A stretch of DNA of 64,000 nt from assembly GCF_043641075.1 (NCBI RefSeq), contig NZ_JBHZRC010000004.1, positions 277,215 through 341,214 of the forward strand, in the 5' to 3' direction. The stretch comes from Bacillus_BD oryzisoli_A (GTDB lineage: Bacteria; Bacillota; Bacilli; Bacillales; Cytobacillaceae). A program made the position numbers and the translations under genes. Positions 52,557 through 59,780 of this stretch are shown in pieces (positions within the stretch are counted from its first letter, which is position 1; every line of letters starts with the position of its first letter). The notes beneath the pieces are model-generated. The model made no database searches. It had not been told where the DNA came from and worked only from the letters and a program-made list of their open reading frames with translations.

Positions 52557-52772
52557 CTCTTATCGTTCAAGGATTAAGATCCTTGCCACAGTTAGCACCT
52601 TTGCTATCAAGTTTGCATACACATAAATCATTTCCACCTTTTTTATCTTAAAAATGTGAAAAGATGATCACAATTCCCTACAATAAAGCAGTAATGTACT
52701 TGTATACGTATCTTTCAATAGCAGGTTGCTGGGTTTCATAGGGTCTGTCCCTCCACCAGCTCGGGATAAGAG
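52557..52772 (-). ncRNA. SAM-I (S-box) riboswitch with enlarged P3
   Basis: Minus-strand aptamer. P1 is CTCTTATC (52772-52765) with GATAAGAG (52564-52557). The core GGTGGAGGGACAGACCC, TATGAAACCCAGCAACC and AAGGTGCTAA matches the SAM-I consensus, and P4 is CAAGGAT/ATCCTTG. P3 arms TGCTAT (52723-52718) and ATAGCA (52607-52602) enclose about 110 nucleotides instead of the usual short loop. SAM binding would favour the terminator at 52501-52531 and lower metK. Confidence 0.93.
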
Positions 52773-52791
52773 AGTATCCGTTCAAGTTTCC

Positions 52792-52821
52792 ATCATATCG
52801 TACCAATAGAATAACTGTCAA
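52792..52821 (-). promoter_or_regulatory. sigma-A promoter of metK
   Basis: On the minus strand consensus TTGACA (52821-52816), an 18-base spacer and TATGAT (52797-52792), just before the S-box. Confidence 0.8.
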
Positions 52822-52939
52822 TAAATTATGAAAAATATTTTCCTATTAATATAGTTTCTTCCATTCTATTTATTATTCCAATCTATATATTTAATCATTC
52901 AAATTTTTAGGAAAAGACCAAAAACTTTCATAAATAGTA

Positions 52940-52967
52940 TAGACTATTCGAATAATTGTGTTATACT
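52940..52967 (+). promoter_or_regulatory. promoter of pckA
   Basis: TAGACT (52940-52945), 16-base spacer and TATACT (52962-52967). The -10 is embedded in the CcpN-like operator. Confidence 0.6.
52957..52967 (+). promoter_or_regulatory. CcpN-like operator of pckA
   Basis: TGTGTTATACT fits the B. subtilis CcpN consensus TRTGHYATAYW at all 11 positions and overlaps the pckA -10. In B. subtilis CcpN represses pckA and gapB during glycolytic growth. Confidence 0.65.
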
Positions 52968-53031
52968 AATCGTGAGATAAATCACTGTAAAAAGATATTA
53001 AATAAATTGATTAAAGGAAGGTATTCATCGG

Positions 53032-54618
53032 ATGAATTTTGTAAGTTTGAAACAAGAAATAAACGAATTTCTTACTGGCACAAATATTCTTACTCAATTA
53101 TCTGTTCCACAACTTGTAGAAAAAGTACTAACTCGAAAAGAAGGTCAATTAACTTCAACCGGTGCAGTAATAGCCACAACAGGAAAATACACAGGAAGAT
53201 CACCAAAAGATAAATACATTGTTGAAGAGGATTCCGTAAAGAACAAAATTGATTGGGGTCCTGTCAACCAGCCGATTTCTAAAGAAGTATTTTCAAAGCT
53301 TTATAATAAAGTGTTAGAATTTTTGAAGGAAAAAGACGAAGTATTTGTCTTTAAAGGCTTTGCCGGCGCTGATGACAAGCATAGACTTCCGATTCAGGTT
53401 ATTAATGAATACGCATGGCATAACCTGTTTGCACATCAGTTGTTTATTCGTCCGACTGAGGAAGAATTAGCAGCACATGATGCGGGATTTACAGTAATTG
53501 CTGCACCTAATTTTAAAGCTGACCCAGCCATTGACGGCACTAAATCAGAAACATTCATTATCATTTCCTTCGAGCAACGGACCGTTCTAATCGGTGGAAC
53601 AGAATATGCAGGAGAAATCAAAAAATCTGTCTTCTCGATCATGAATTATCTATTGCCTGAGAACGGTATCATGCCTATGCATTGTTCTTCTAACGTTGGC
53701 AATGAAGGTGACGTTGCCCTTTTCTTTGGTTTATCCGGTACAGGAAAAACAACTCTTTCTGCAGATCCAAATCGCCGTTTAATTGGTGATGATGAACACG
53801 GTTGGTCTGGAAATGGTGTTTTTAATATTGAAGGCGGCTGCTATGCAAAATGTATCAATTTAACAAGAGAAAAAGAACCACAAATCTTTGATGCTATCCG
53901 TTTTGGTTCTGTGTTAGAAAACGTTATCATTGATCAGGACTCACGCATTGCAGACTATGATGACGGTACGCTGACTGAAAATACACGTGCTGCCTACCCA
54001 CTGCAGGCAATTGACAATATCGTAGACCCAAGCGTTGCCGGTCACCCAAATACGATTATCTTCTTAACTGCAGATGCATTTGGCGTATTGCCTCCAATTT
54101 CAAAGCTATCAAAAGAGCAGGCAATGTACCACTTCTTAAGCGGTTACACTTCCAAGCTTGCAGGAACTGAACGCGGTGTTACGTCACCTGAAGCAACCTT
54201 CTCTACATGCTTTGGTTCACCATTCCTTCCGCTTCCAGCAACACGCTATGCTGAAATGCTTGGAGAAAAAATCAGCCAGCACAATGCGAATGTATTCCTT
54301 GTAAATACTGGCTGGACTGGCGGCGAATACGGTGTCGGCTCCCGAATGAAGTTAAGCTATACCCGCTCAATGGTGCAAGCAGCACTTGAAGGTGAGCTTA
54401 CAAATGTAGAAACAAAAAAGGACGATATTTTCGGTTTAGAAATTCCGTTACATGTACCAGGTGTTCCGGATGATGTTCTACAGCCTAATCGTACATGGTC
54501 CAATCAATCTGAATACGAAACAAAAGCGAAAGAACTAGCTGAAAAATTCCGTGAGAACTTTAAAAAGTTCCAAAACGTTTCTTCTGATATCATTGAAAAA
54601 GGCGGCCCAATCGCATAA
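53032..54618 (+). CDS. pckA: phosphoenolpyruvate carboxykinase (ATP)
   Basis: First committed step of gluconeogenesis: oxaloacetate plus ATP to phosphoenolpyruvate. 528 residues. P-loop GLSGTGKTTLSADP, metal/nucleotide motif IGDDEHGWS, GRSPKDKYIVEE near the N-terminus. AAGGAAGG box before ATG. Divergent from metK. The promoter carries a CcpN-like site, so glycolytic repression is expected. Works with AcsA and ActP when acetate is the carbon source. Confidence 0.97.
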   Translation: MNFVSLKQEINEFLTGTNILTQLSVPQLVEKVLTRKEGQLTSTGAVIATTGKYTGRSPKDKYIVEEDSVKNKIDWGPVNQPISKEVFSKLYNKVLEFLKEKDEVFVFKGFAGADDKHRLPIQVINEYAWHNLFAHQLFIRPTEEELAAHDAGFTVIAAPNFKADPAIDGTKSETFIIISFEQRTVLIGGTEYAGEIKKSVFSIMNYLLPENGIMPMHCSSNVGNEGDVALFFGLSGTGKTTLSADPNRRLIGDDEHGWSGNGVFNIEGGCYAKCINLTREKEPQIFDAIRFGSVLENVIIDQDSRIADYDDGTLTENTRAAYPLQAIDNIVDPSVAGHPNTIIFLTADAFGVLPPISKLSKEQAMYHFLSGYTSKLAGTERGVTSPEATFSTCFGSPFLPLPATRYAEMLGEKISQHNANVFLVNTGWTGGEYGVGSRMKLSYTRSMVQAALEGELTNVETKKDDIFGLEIPLHVPGVPDDVLQPNRTWSNQSEYETKAKELAEKFRENFKKFQNVSSDIIEKGGPIA

Positions 54619-54624
54619 AGATAT

Positions 54625-54655
54625 AAAAACAGCAACCTAACAGTTGCTGTTTTTT
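54625..54655. terminator. bidirectional terminator between pckA and ytmB
   Basis: AAAAACAGCAAC (54625-54636) pairs perfectly with GTTGCTGTTTTT (54643-54654). Confidence 0.92.
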
Positions 54656-54656
54656 G

Positions 54657-54899
54657 TTAGTTAGTCGTGTTAAGTGAAATGAGCTGATATGTAATGGTTG
54701 TTTGGTTATTTTCCCAAACCAGTCTCTTAATAACAGCATATGCACCTGGATCGCTATCCTTCGTTTTTCTGACCTCAAGTGGGATTTCAATTGGATACAG
54801 ACGATAATCATCTTTAACTAATGTAAAATCATTCTCACCAATTCTCTCTTCCCTTCCTTTTGTCACAATCATCGTATTTAATTCTAACGGCATTCCCAT
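54657..54899 (-). CDS. ytmB: DUF2584 protein YtmB
   Basis: 80 residues, matches YtmB (MPLELNTMIVTKGREERIGENDFTLVKDDYRLYPIEIPLEVRK). Predicted small beta-rich cytoplasmic protein, function unknown. GGAGAGGG box before ATG. It follows ytmA on the minus strand by 66 bases and they are probably co-transcribed, as in B. subtilis. Confidence 0.88.
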   Translation of the reverse strand: MGMPLELNTMIVTKGREERIGENDFTLVKDDYRLYPIEIPLEVRKTKDSDPGAYAVIKRLVWENNQTTITYQLISLNTTN

Positions 54900-54965
54900 C
54901 TATTCCCTCTCCTTAAAAAAGATTTGATTTCAGTGAATTTGTTCTTTCTACCTGCTATATTATCA

Positions 54966-55745
54966 TTATTCGGCTTGTCTTTTCATCCACAAGGTTAAAT
55001 CGGAAACAATTTGTCTATTTACAGCTGGCGGGAAATAGTGTGTATATTGTTCAAAATACCAGCTCTCTACTTTTTTATTAAGCGCCTTTAATCTGTCTTC
55101 AAGACGATAGGCATGTTCAACCGAAACATTTGTATCCTTGCGGCCATGAATAATTAAGACCGGCGGCTCCAACTGTTCAAGTTCATAGAGTGGTGTACGG
55201 AATTGATATTGCTCGGGAACCTTTGTCGGAGTCCCCCCAATCACCCGCTTCATCATTCGGCGTAAATCCTTTCTTTCCACATAGGTAAGTGACATATCGC
55301 TAACCCCTCCCCATGTGACTACTGAGGCAGCCTCTGGGAATCGAATTCCTGTTAAAAGCGCCATAACACCGCCGCGGGAAAAACCGAAAATATGCACCTT
55401 TTTTACTCTATTATGCGATGTCAGAAGGTTGAATGCTGCAAAAGCATCCTCTCTGTCTTCACCAGCGAAATCCTCATTTCCATCCCCGCCTTGATTGCCG
55501 CGGTAAAACGGAGCAAACACGATAAATCCCTCCGAGGCAAATTGTACAATTCTTGCAGGCCGCACCTTTCCTACATTTTTTATTCCTCCCCTTAAATAAA
55601 GAAATCCATCATACATTTGATCATCTTTCGGTTCAGCCAGCAGCCCCTTTACCTTTAAACCATCAACCAAATACGTAATGATCGACAATTCAATTTCTGG
55701 ATGGGGAGAAGGAAATTTTTGTTTCTTAATTATTGTATTCTTCAT
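54966..55745 (-). CDS. ytmA: alpha/beta hydrolase YtmA
   Basis: Prolyl-oligopeptidase-like hydrolase, 259 residues from the ATG at 55745 (start placed 6 bases after AAGGAG; the upstream in-frame TTG overlaps that box). Nucleophile elbow G-F-S-R-G-G (HIFGFSRGGVMALL), catalytic Asp in IIHGRKDTNVSVEH and His in FEQYTHYFPP. GFLYLRGGIKNVGKVRPARIVQFASEGF is typical of YtmA. No signal peptide. Substrate unknown. Confidence 0.9.
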   Translation of the reverse strand: MKNTIIKKQKFPSPHPEIELSIITYLVDGLKVKGLLAEPKDDQMYDGFLYLRGGIKNVGKVRPARIVQFASEGFIVFAPFYRGNQGGDGNEDFAGEDREDAFAAFNLLTSHNRVKKVHIFGFSRGGVMALLTGIRFPEAASVVTWGGVSDMSLTYVERKDLRRMMKRVIGGTPTKVPEQYQFRTPLYELEQLEPPVLIIHGRKDTNVSVEHAYRLEDRLKALNKKVESWYFEQYTHYFPPAVNRQIVSDLTLWMKRQAE

Positions 55746-55830
55746 CCTCGACTCCTTTAGCAGCAATTGTTCCTATCATTATTTTCATGTTAGATAAAAA
55801 TTGTTATTCATTTTACAAGGTTTATCCCTA

Positions 55831-55865
55831 AAAAAATTCCTGACGGATACTCCATCAGGAATTGA
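55831..55865 (-). terminator. terminator of map
   Basis: AATTCCTGA (55836-55844) pairs with TCAGGAATT (55855-55863); the minus strand continues with TTTTT. Confidence 0.85.
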
Positions 55866-55879
55866 ATCGGCTTTGGCTT

Positions 55880-56623
55880 TTAGTTTGTAATAATAACCGG
55901 ACCATCCTTTGTCACAATGACAGTATGTTCAATTTGAGCTACAAAACTTTTATCCTCTGTTACATATGTCCAGCCGTCATCTAATTGATATACTTCTTCT
56001 GCTCCTGTAGAGACAAACGGTTCAAACGCAATAACCATGCCGTCACGGAGAATTTCCTTGTCCCATGCGTCATAATAATTCAAAATATGGTCAGGAGCCT
56101 CGTGTAAGGATAAGCCTACCCCATGACCTGTCAGGTTTTTAATTACCGTAAAACCATTTTGTCTAGCCGTTTGATAGACCACTTTTCCAATGGCGTTTTT
56201 TCTAGCACCGACTTTAAATTTTGTTAATCCTGCTTCAAAGGTTTTTTTCGCCGTTTCACAAAGCTTTACTAACTCTGGTTTACCATCACCAACGACAAAT
56301 GATAAACCGGTATCTGCATAATAACCATTTTTTGATCCAGATACATCAATATTTACCAAATCGCCATCTTGAATAACCCTGTTTCCTGGAATTCCATGGG
56401 CAACCTCTTCCTGTACACTAATACAGGTAAAGCCTGGGAAATCATATTCACCCTTTGGTGCAGAAAGTGCTCCATATTTTTCAAACAGCTCACCGGCAAA
56501 ATCATCCAGTTCTTTTGTTGTAATACCCGGCTGTGTTTTTTTTATCATTTCATCACGTATGGTTCCTACGATTTTCCCAATCTCTTTCAAACCCTTTAAA
56601 TCTTCATCTGACCTGATAATCAC
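55880..56623 (-). CDS. map: type I methionine aminopeptidase
   Basis: 247 residues, similar to B. subtilis MapB (YflG) rather than to the map copy in the ribosomal-protein cluster. Metal ligands are in VNIDVSGSKNGYYADTGLSF (two Asp), GHGVGLSLHEAP (His), AFEPFVS (Glu) and QIEHTVIVTKDG (Glu). GTG start after AAGGAA. Likely a second, non-essential copy. It opens the block that is not at this place in B. subtilis. Confidence 0.93.
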   Translation of the reverse strand: MIIRSDEDLKGLKEIGKIVGTIRDEMIKKTQPGITTKELDDFAGELFEKYGALSAPKGEYDFPGFTCISVQEEVAHGIPGNRVIQDGDLVNIDVSGSKNGYYADTGLSFVVGDGKPELVKLCETAKKTFEAGLTKFKVGARKNAIGKVVYQTARQNGFTVIKNLTGHGVGLSLHEAPDHILNYYDAWDKEILRDGMVIAFEPFVSTGAEEVYQLDDGWTYVTEDKSFVAQIEHTVIVTKDGPVIITN

Positions 56624-56775
56624 ATTTATTCCTTCTTTCTACTTAAGCAAATACAATTTAGATTCAATTCTTCTGCATCATTCAATTTTACCATAGTAAT
56701 TACGATATTCTCAAACGAGTTATTTTTGAGGACATCATGATTCATTTATTTATAAAAAATATTTTTTTGTCATAT

Positions 56776-56804
56776 TTGTGAAAGTGGTTACAAAATAATC
56801 TAAT
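56776..56804 (+). promoter_or_regulatory. possible promoter of the dehydratase gene
   Basis: TTGTGA (56776-56781), 17-base spacer, TCTAAT (56799-56804). Other AT-rich -10-like sequences follow, so the assignment is tentative. Confidence 0.4.
56779..56792 (+). promoter_or_regulatory. cre-like CcpA site
   Basis: TGAAAGTGGTTACA matches TGWAANCGNTNWCA at all fixed positions but one (T in place of the central C). It overlaps the putative promoter, a repressing position. Confidence 0.6.
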
Positions 56805-56825
56805 CTTATTTACAATATAAAAGTA

Positions 56826-56869
56826 AAGAAATATTTTTTCATAAATTTTTATTATCGAAGAAATATTTT
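56826..56869 (+). repeat. paired direct repeats, candidate operator
   Basis: AAGAAATATTTT occurs at 56826-56837 and again at 56858-56869, 32 bases apart (about three helical turns), between the promoter and the dehydratase start. A related GAATATTTTTT lies before the RpiR gene (58630-58640). Confidence 0.45.
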
Positions 56870-56927
56870 ATAGACAAAAAGTAATTAATAGTAACAACTA
56901 CTATAAACTTCAGGGAGAGCTGATATT

Positions 56928-58565
56928 GTGACTGAAAATCGATTATCTACTATTAAACCTTATACACGTGCTATTTTAAAATCACATTTATGTTCTTGTG
57001 GTGTTGATTATAACAAAATGGATCGTCCAGTTATCGCAATTGCTAATTCATGGAATGAAATCGTCCCAGGTCATGTACATTTACGTCAACTTGCAGATCG
57101 TGTAAAAAAAGGTGTGTTAGATGCAGGCGGACTTCCATTAGAATTTAATACGATTGCTGTTTGTGATGGGATAGCACAAGGTCATGATGGTATGAAATAT
57201 TCACTTCCAAGCAGGGAAGTTGTTGCAGATAGCGTGGAAACAATGGTCAATGCCCATGGAATTTTCGATGGGATGGTCGTATTAAGCTCCTGTGATAAAA
57301 TTGTCCCAGGAATGCTTATGGCAACAGCAAGATTAAATCTTCCAAGCCTTGTTGTTCTTGGCGGCGTTATGCCTAATCACATTAAACCAAAAGAATCAAA
57401 AGAAGCTCGGCAAAAATTCCTTGCGGGAGAACTAGATGAAAAAGGATTGGTTGATGTTACGAAAAAATATTACCCTAGTGCAGGTGCCTGTCCATTCCTT
57501 GGAACAGCCAATACTATGCAAGGTTTGTCCGAAGCGCTTGGTATGGCACTCCCTTATTCTTCATGGATGCAGGCACTATCGGAAGAACAGTTAGATTCTG
57601 CAGAGGCTGCGGGTCGTCAAGTTGTAGAACTAGTCAAAAACAATATTAAGCCAAGTGACATTTTACGAATAGAATCTTTTAGAAATGCCATTTCTGTTCT
57701 TCTTGCAATGGGAGGCTCACTTAATGCCTGTTTACATCTTCCTGCCATTGCTCATGAAGCTGGTGTGGATTTACCGCTAGATTTATTCGATGAAATCAGT
57801 CGCAGCGTTCCATTTATTGCTGGTGTTACACCAAATAATAATGAATATACAACTAATGACCTGCAACGAGCTGGTGGAATGCCTGCTTTAATGAAAGAAT
57901 TATCACATCATCTGAATCTCGATATTTTAACAGTAACCGGAAAAACGATCCGTGAAAATATTGCCGATGCAGAGGTTCTTGATCGTGAAATTATACATCC
58001 ATTGGAAACACCAATTGATTTCGAAGGTGGAATTGCCGTTTTAAAAGGAAACTTAGCTAATCAGGGTGCATTAATTAAGCAATCTGCTATACCAGAAGAA
58101 TTGAAAACCTTCTCCGGCCCTGCTATTGTATTCAATTCAGAGGATGAATTTTTAAACGCATTCGAAGAAGATAAAATCAAAGAAGGTCATGCTGTTGTAA
58201 TTCGTTATGAAGGACCTAAAGGGGGTCCAGGAATGAAAGAATTGCATCGATGTACTGAAGTATTAGCTAAATTTAAGAAAATAGCTCTTATTACAGATGG
58301 AAGATTTTCAGGTGCTTCAGCAGGAGTTTCTATCGGATATGTTAGTCCAGAAGCTGCAGAAGCAGGAAATATCGCACTTGTAGAAGATGGTGACACAATC
58401 GAAGTAGATGTAACCAAACGTACTCTATCCTTCCATGTAAGTGAGGAGGAAATATCTTTACGTAGAGAAAAGCTTGAATTGATAAAACGTGAGGCTAGTA
58501 AGTTTTTACGACTTTATTCTTCTAGTTCATCATCCGCTTCGAGTGGAGCAATTCGCGTAATTTAA
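56928..58565 (+). CDS. IlvD/Edd-family dehydratase
   Basis: 545 residues, Fe-S dehydratase of the dihydroxy-acid/phosphogluconate dehydratase family. Cluster cysteines are in AVCDGIAQGHDGM (Cys79), SCDKIVPG (Cys122) and GACPFLGTANTM (Cys188); KYSLPSREVVADSVETM and TDGRFSGASAGVSIGYVSPEA are also typical. The third motif differs from classical IlvD (GACGGMYTANTM), and the protein ends in a Ser-rich tail. It is not in an ilv operon; it has a cre-like site and is followed by an RpiR regulator. I infer a sugar-acid catabolic dehydratase, but branched-chain amino acid synthesis cannot be excluded. GTG start after GGGAGAG. Confidence 0.85.
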   Translation: MTENRLSTIKPYTRAILKSHLCSCGVDYNKMDRPVIAIANSWNEIVPGHVHLRQLADRVKKGVLDAGGLPLEFNTIAVCDGIAQGHDGMKYSLPSREVVADSVETMVNAHGIFDGMVVLSSCDKIVPGMLMATARLNLPSLVVLGGVMPNHIKPKESKEARQKFLAGELDEKGLVDVTKKYYPSAGACPFLGTANTMQGLSEALGMALPYSSWMQALSEEQLDSAEAAGRQVVELVKNNIKPSDILRIESFRNAISVLLAMGGSLNACLHLPAIAHEAGVDLPLDLFDEISRSVPFIAGVTPNNNEYTTNDLQRAGGMPALMKELSHHLNLDILTVTGKTIRENIADAEVLDREIIHPLETPIDFEGGIAVLKGNLANQGALIKQSAIPEELKTFSGPAIVFNSEDEFLNAFEEDKIKEGHAVVIRYEGPKGGPGMKELHRCTEVLAKFKKIALITDGRFSGASAGVSIGYVSPEAAEAGNIALVEDGDTIEVDVTKRTLSFHVSEEEISLRREKLELIKREASKFLRLYSSSSSSASSGAIRVI

Positions 58566-58579
58566 ATTATTATTTAATA

Positions 58580-58627
58580 AATACCAAGTATCGGCAAAAA
58601 AATAAGCTTATACTTGGTATTTTTTTG
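58580..58627 (+). terminator. terminator of the dehydratase gene
   Basis: AATACCAAGTA (58580-58590) pairs with TACTTGGTATT (58611-58621), followed by TTTTT. Confidence 0.85.
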
Positions 58628-58670
58628 TTGAATATTTTTTTATATATATTTTATTAAGGAAAAATTATTT

Positions 58671-58697
58671 TTGACAATTGTTGTGTTATAATATTAT
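58671..58697 (+). promoter_or_regulatory. probable promoter of the RpiR regulator gene
   Basis: Consensus TTGACA (58671-58676) and TATTAT (58692-58697), 15-base spacing; a TTATTA two bases on gives 17. The gene is thus separate from the dehydratase transcript. Confidence 0.5.
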
Positions 58698-58734
58698 TAC
58701 ATTTTGTAAACGGATTCAGAGAGGAAAATAAAAA

Positions 58735-59586
58735 ATGTCACAAAATTGCATAGCTAAGATACGCTCAAATTACGCAAGACTCAGCGAAAAAGAGAAAAAA
58801 ATAGCTGACTATATTTTGAATGACCCAGAAAAAATTATTCATGGTACAATCAATGAGGTCGCAGAGGAATTAAATGTTGCAGATGCAACCGTGTTTCGTT
58901 TTTGTAAGCGAATTGGCTTTAAAGGGTACCAAGCCATGAAAATTGCACTTGCTTCTGAATTTATCAATTCAACTCAACAATTGGATGTAGATATGGAAAT
59001 TACAGACGAAGACGACGAAAAGACAATTGCAGAAAAAGTCTTTAAATCAAATATTATAACTTTGGAGAACACATCACAAATATTAGATATGTCTTCCATC
59101 CAAAAAGCAGTGAATATAATCCTTCATGCAAATAGAGTTGAATTTTACGGAACTGGCGGTTCTGCCGTTATAGCTATGGATGCATATCATAAATTTATCC
59201 GAACCGGAATAAAAGTGTTTGCTTTTATCGATTCCCATTTTCAATTAATGTCAGCCTCGCAATTAACTGATAAAGATGTAGCAGTTGTGATATCACACTC
59301 CGGAACAAATAAGGATACCTTAAATATTTTAAAAACAGCAAAACAAAATGGGGCCAAAACAATAGCCATTACCGGTTATCCTAAATCTCCTATTTCTCAA
59401 CATGCAGATGTTTCACTTTATACGAGCTCAGCTGAAACCCAATTCCGTTCAGAAGCATTATCCTCAAGGATAGCCCAACTAAGCCTTATTGATGCAATAT
59501 ATGTTAATTTAAGGGTATTAAATAAAGAAGCTGCCCAGCAGTCACTAAGAAAGATAAGAAATACGATTTCCGAAACCAGAATGTAA
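58735..59586 (+). CDS. MurR/RpiR-family transcriptional regulator
   Basis: 283 residues: N-terminal HTH_6 domain (about 1-77; INEVAEELNVADATVFRFCKRIGFKGYQAMKIAL) and C-terminal SIS sugar-phosphate isomerase-like sensor domain (about 125-255; FYGTGGSAVIAMDAYHKFIRTG, VVISHSGTNKDTLNILKTAKQNGAKTIAITGY). Such regulators sense phosphosugars or sugar acids and usually control adjacent catabolic genes; the dehydratase gene is the obvious target. AGAGAGGAAAA box before ATG. Confidence 0.9.
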   Translation: MSQNCIAKIRSNYARLSEKEKKIADYILNDPEKIIHGTINEVAEELNVADATVFRFCKRIGFKGYQAMKIALASEFINSTQQLDVDMEITDEDDEKTIAEKVFKSNIITLENTSQILDMSSIQKAVNIILHANRVEFYGTGGSAVIAMDAYHKFIRTGIKVFAFIDSHFQLMSASQLTDKDVAVVISHSGTNKDTLNILKTAKQNGAKTIAITGYPKSPISQHADVSLYTSSAETQFRSEALSSRIAQLSLIDAIYVNLRVLNKEAAQQSLRKIRNTISETRM

Positions 59587-59603
59587 TATATTTGACCTCG
59601 CTT

Positions 59604-59643
59604 AAGCTCCCTTAATGACACCCATTAAAGGGAGTTTTTTCAT
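59604..59643 (+). terminator. terminator of the RpiR regulator gene
   Basis: CTCCCTTAATG (59607-59617) pairs with CATTAAAGGGAG (59623-59634), one bulge, then TTTTTT. Confidence 0.88.
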
Positions 59644-59780
59644 CGAGTTAAGTACTAAACCACAGATTATCCACCATGATAAAATCCCCTTCCCAAAATA
59701 GACGGTTATTCCCATCAATACTTTTTCATGAAAAAGAAAAGATAAAAGAGTAGTCCATCTATTCAAGGGAGGAAAACCAA

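Larger units (their letters stand above)
56624..56927. other. regulatory region between map and the dehydratase gene
   Basis: About 300 AT-rich bases between divergent genes. From left to right on the plus strand it carries a promoter-like pair (56776-56804), a cre-like site (56779-56792) and two direct repeats (56826-56837, 56858-56869). The map promoter should also lie here but is not clear. Confidence 0.6.
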
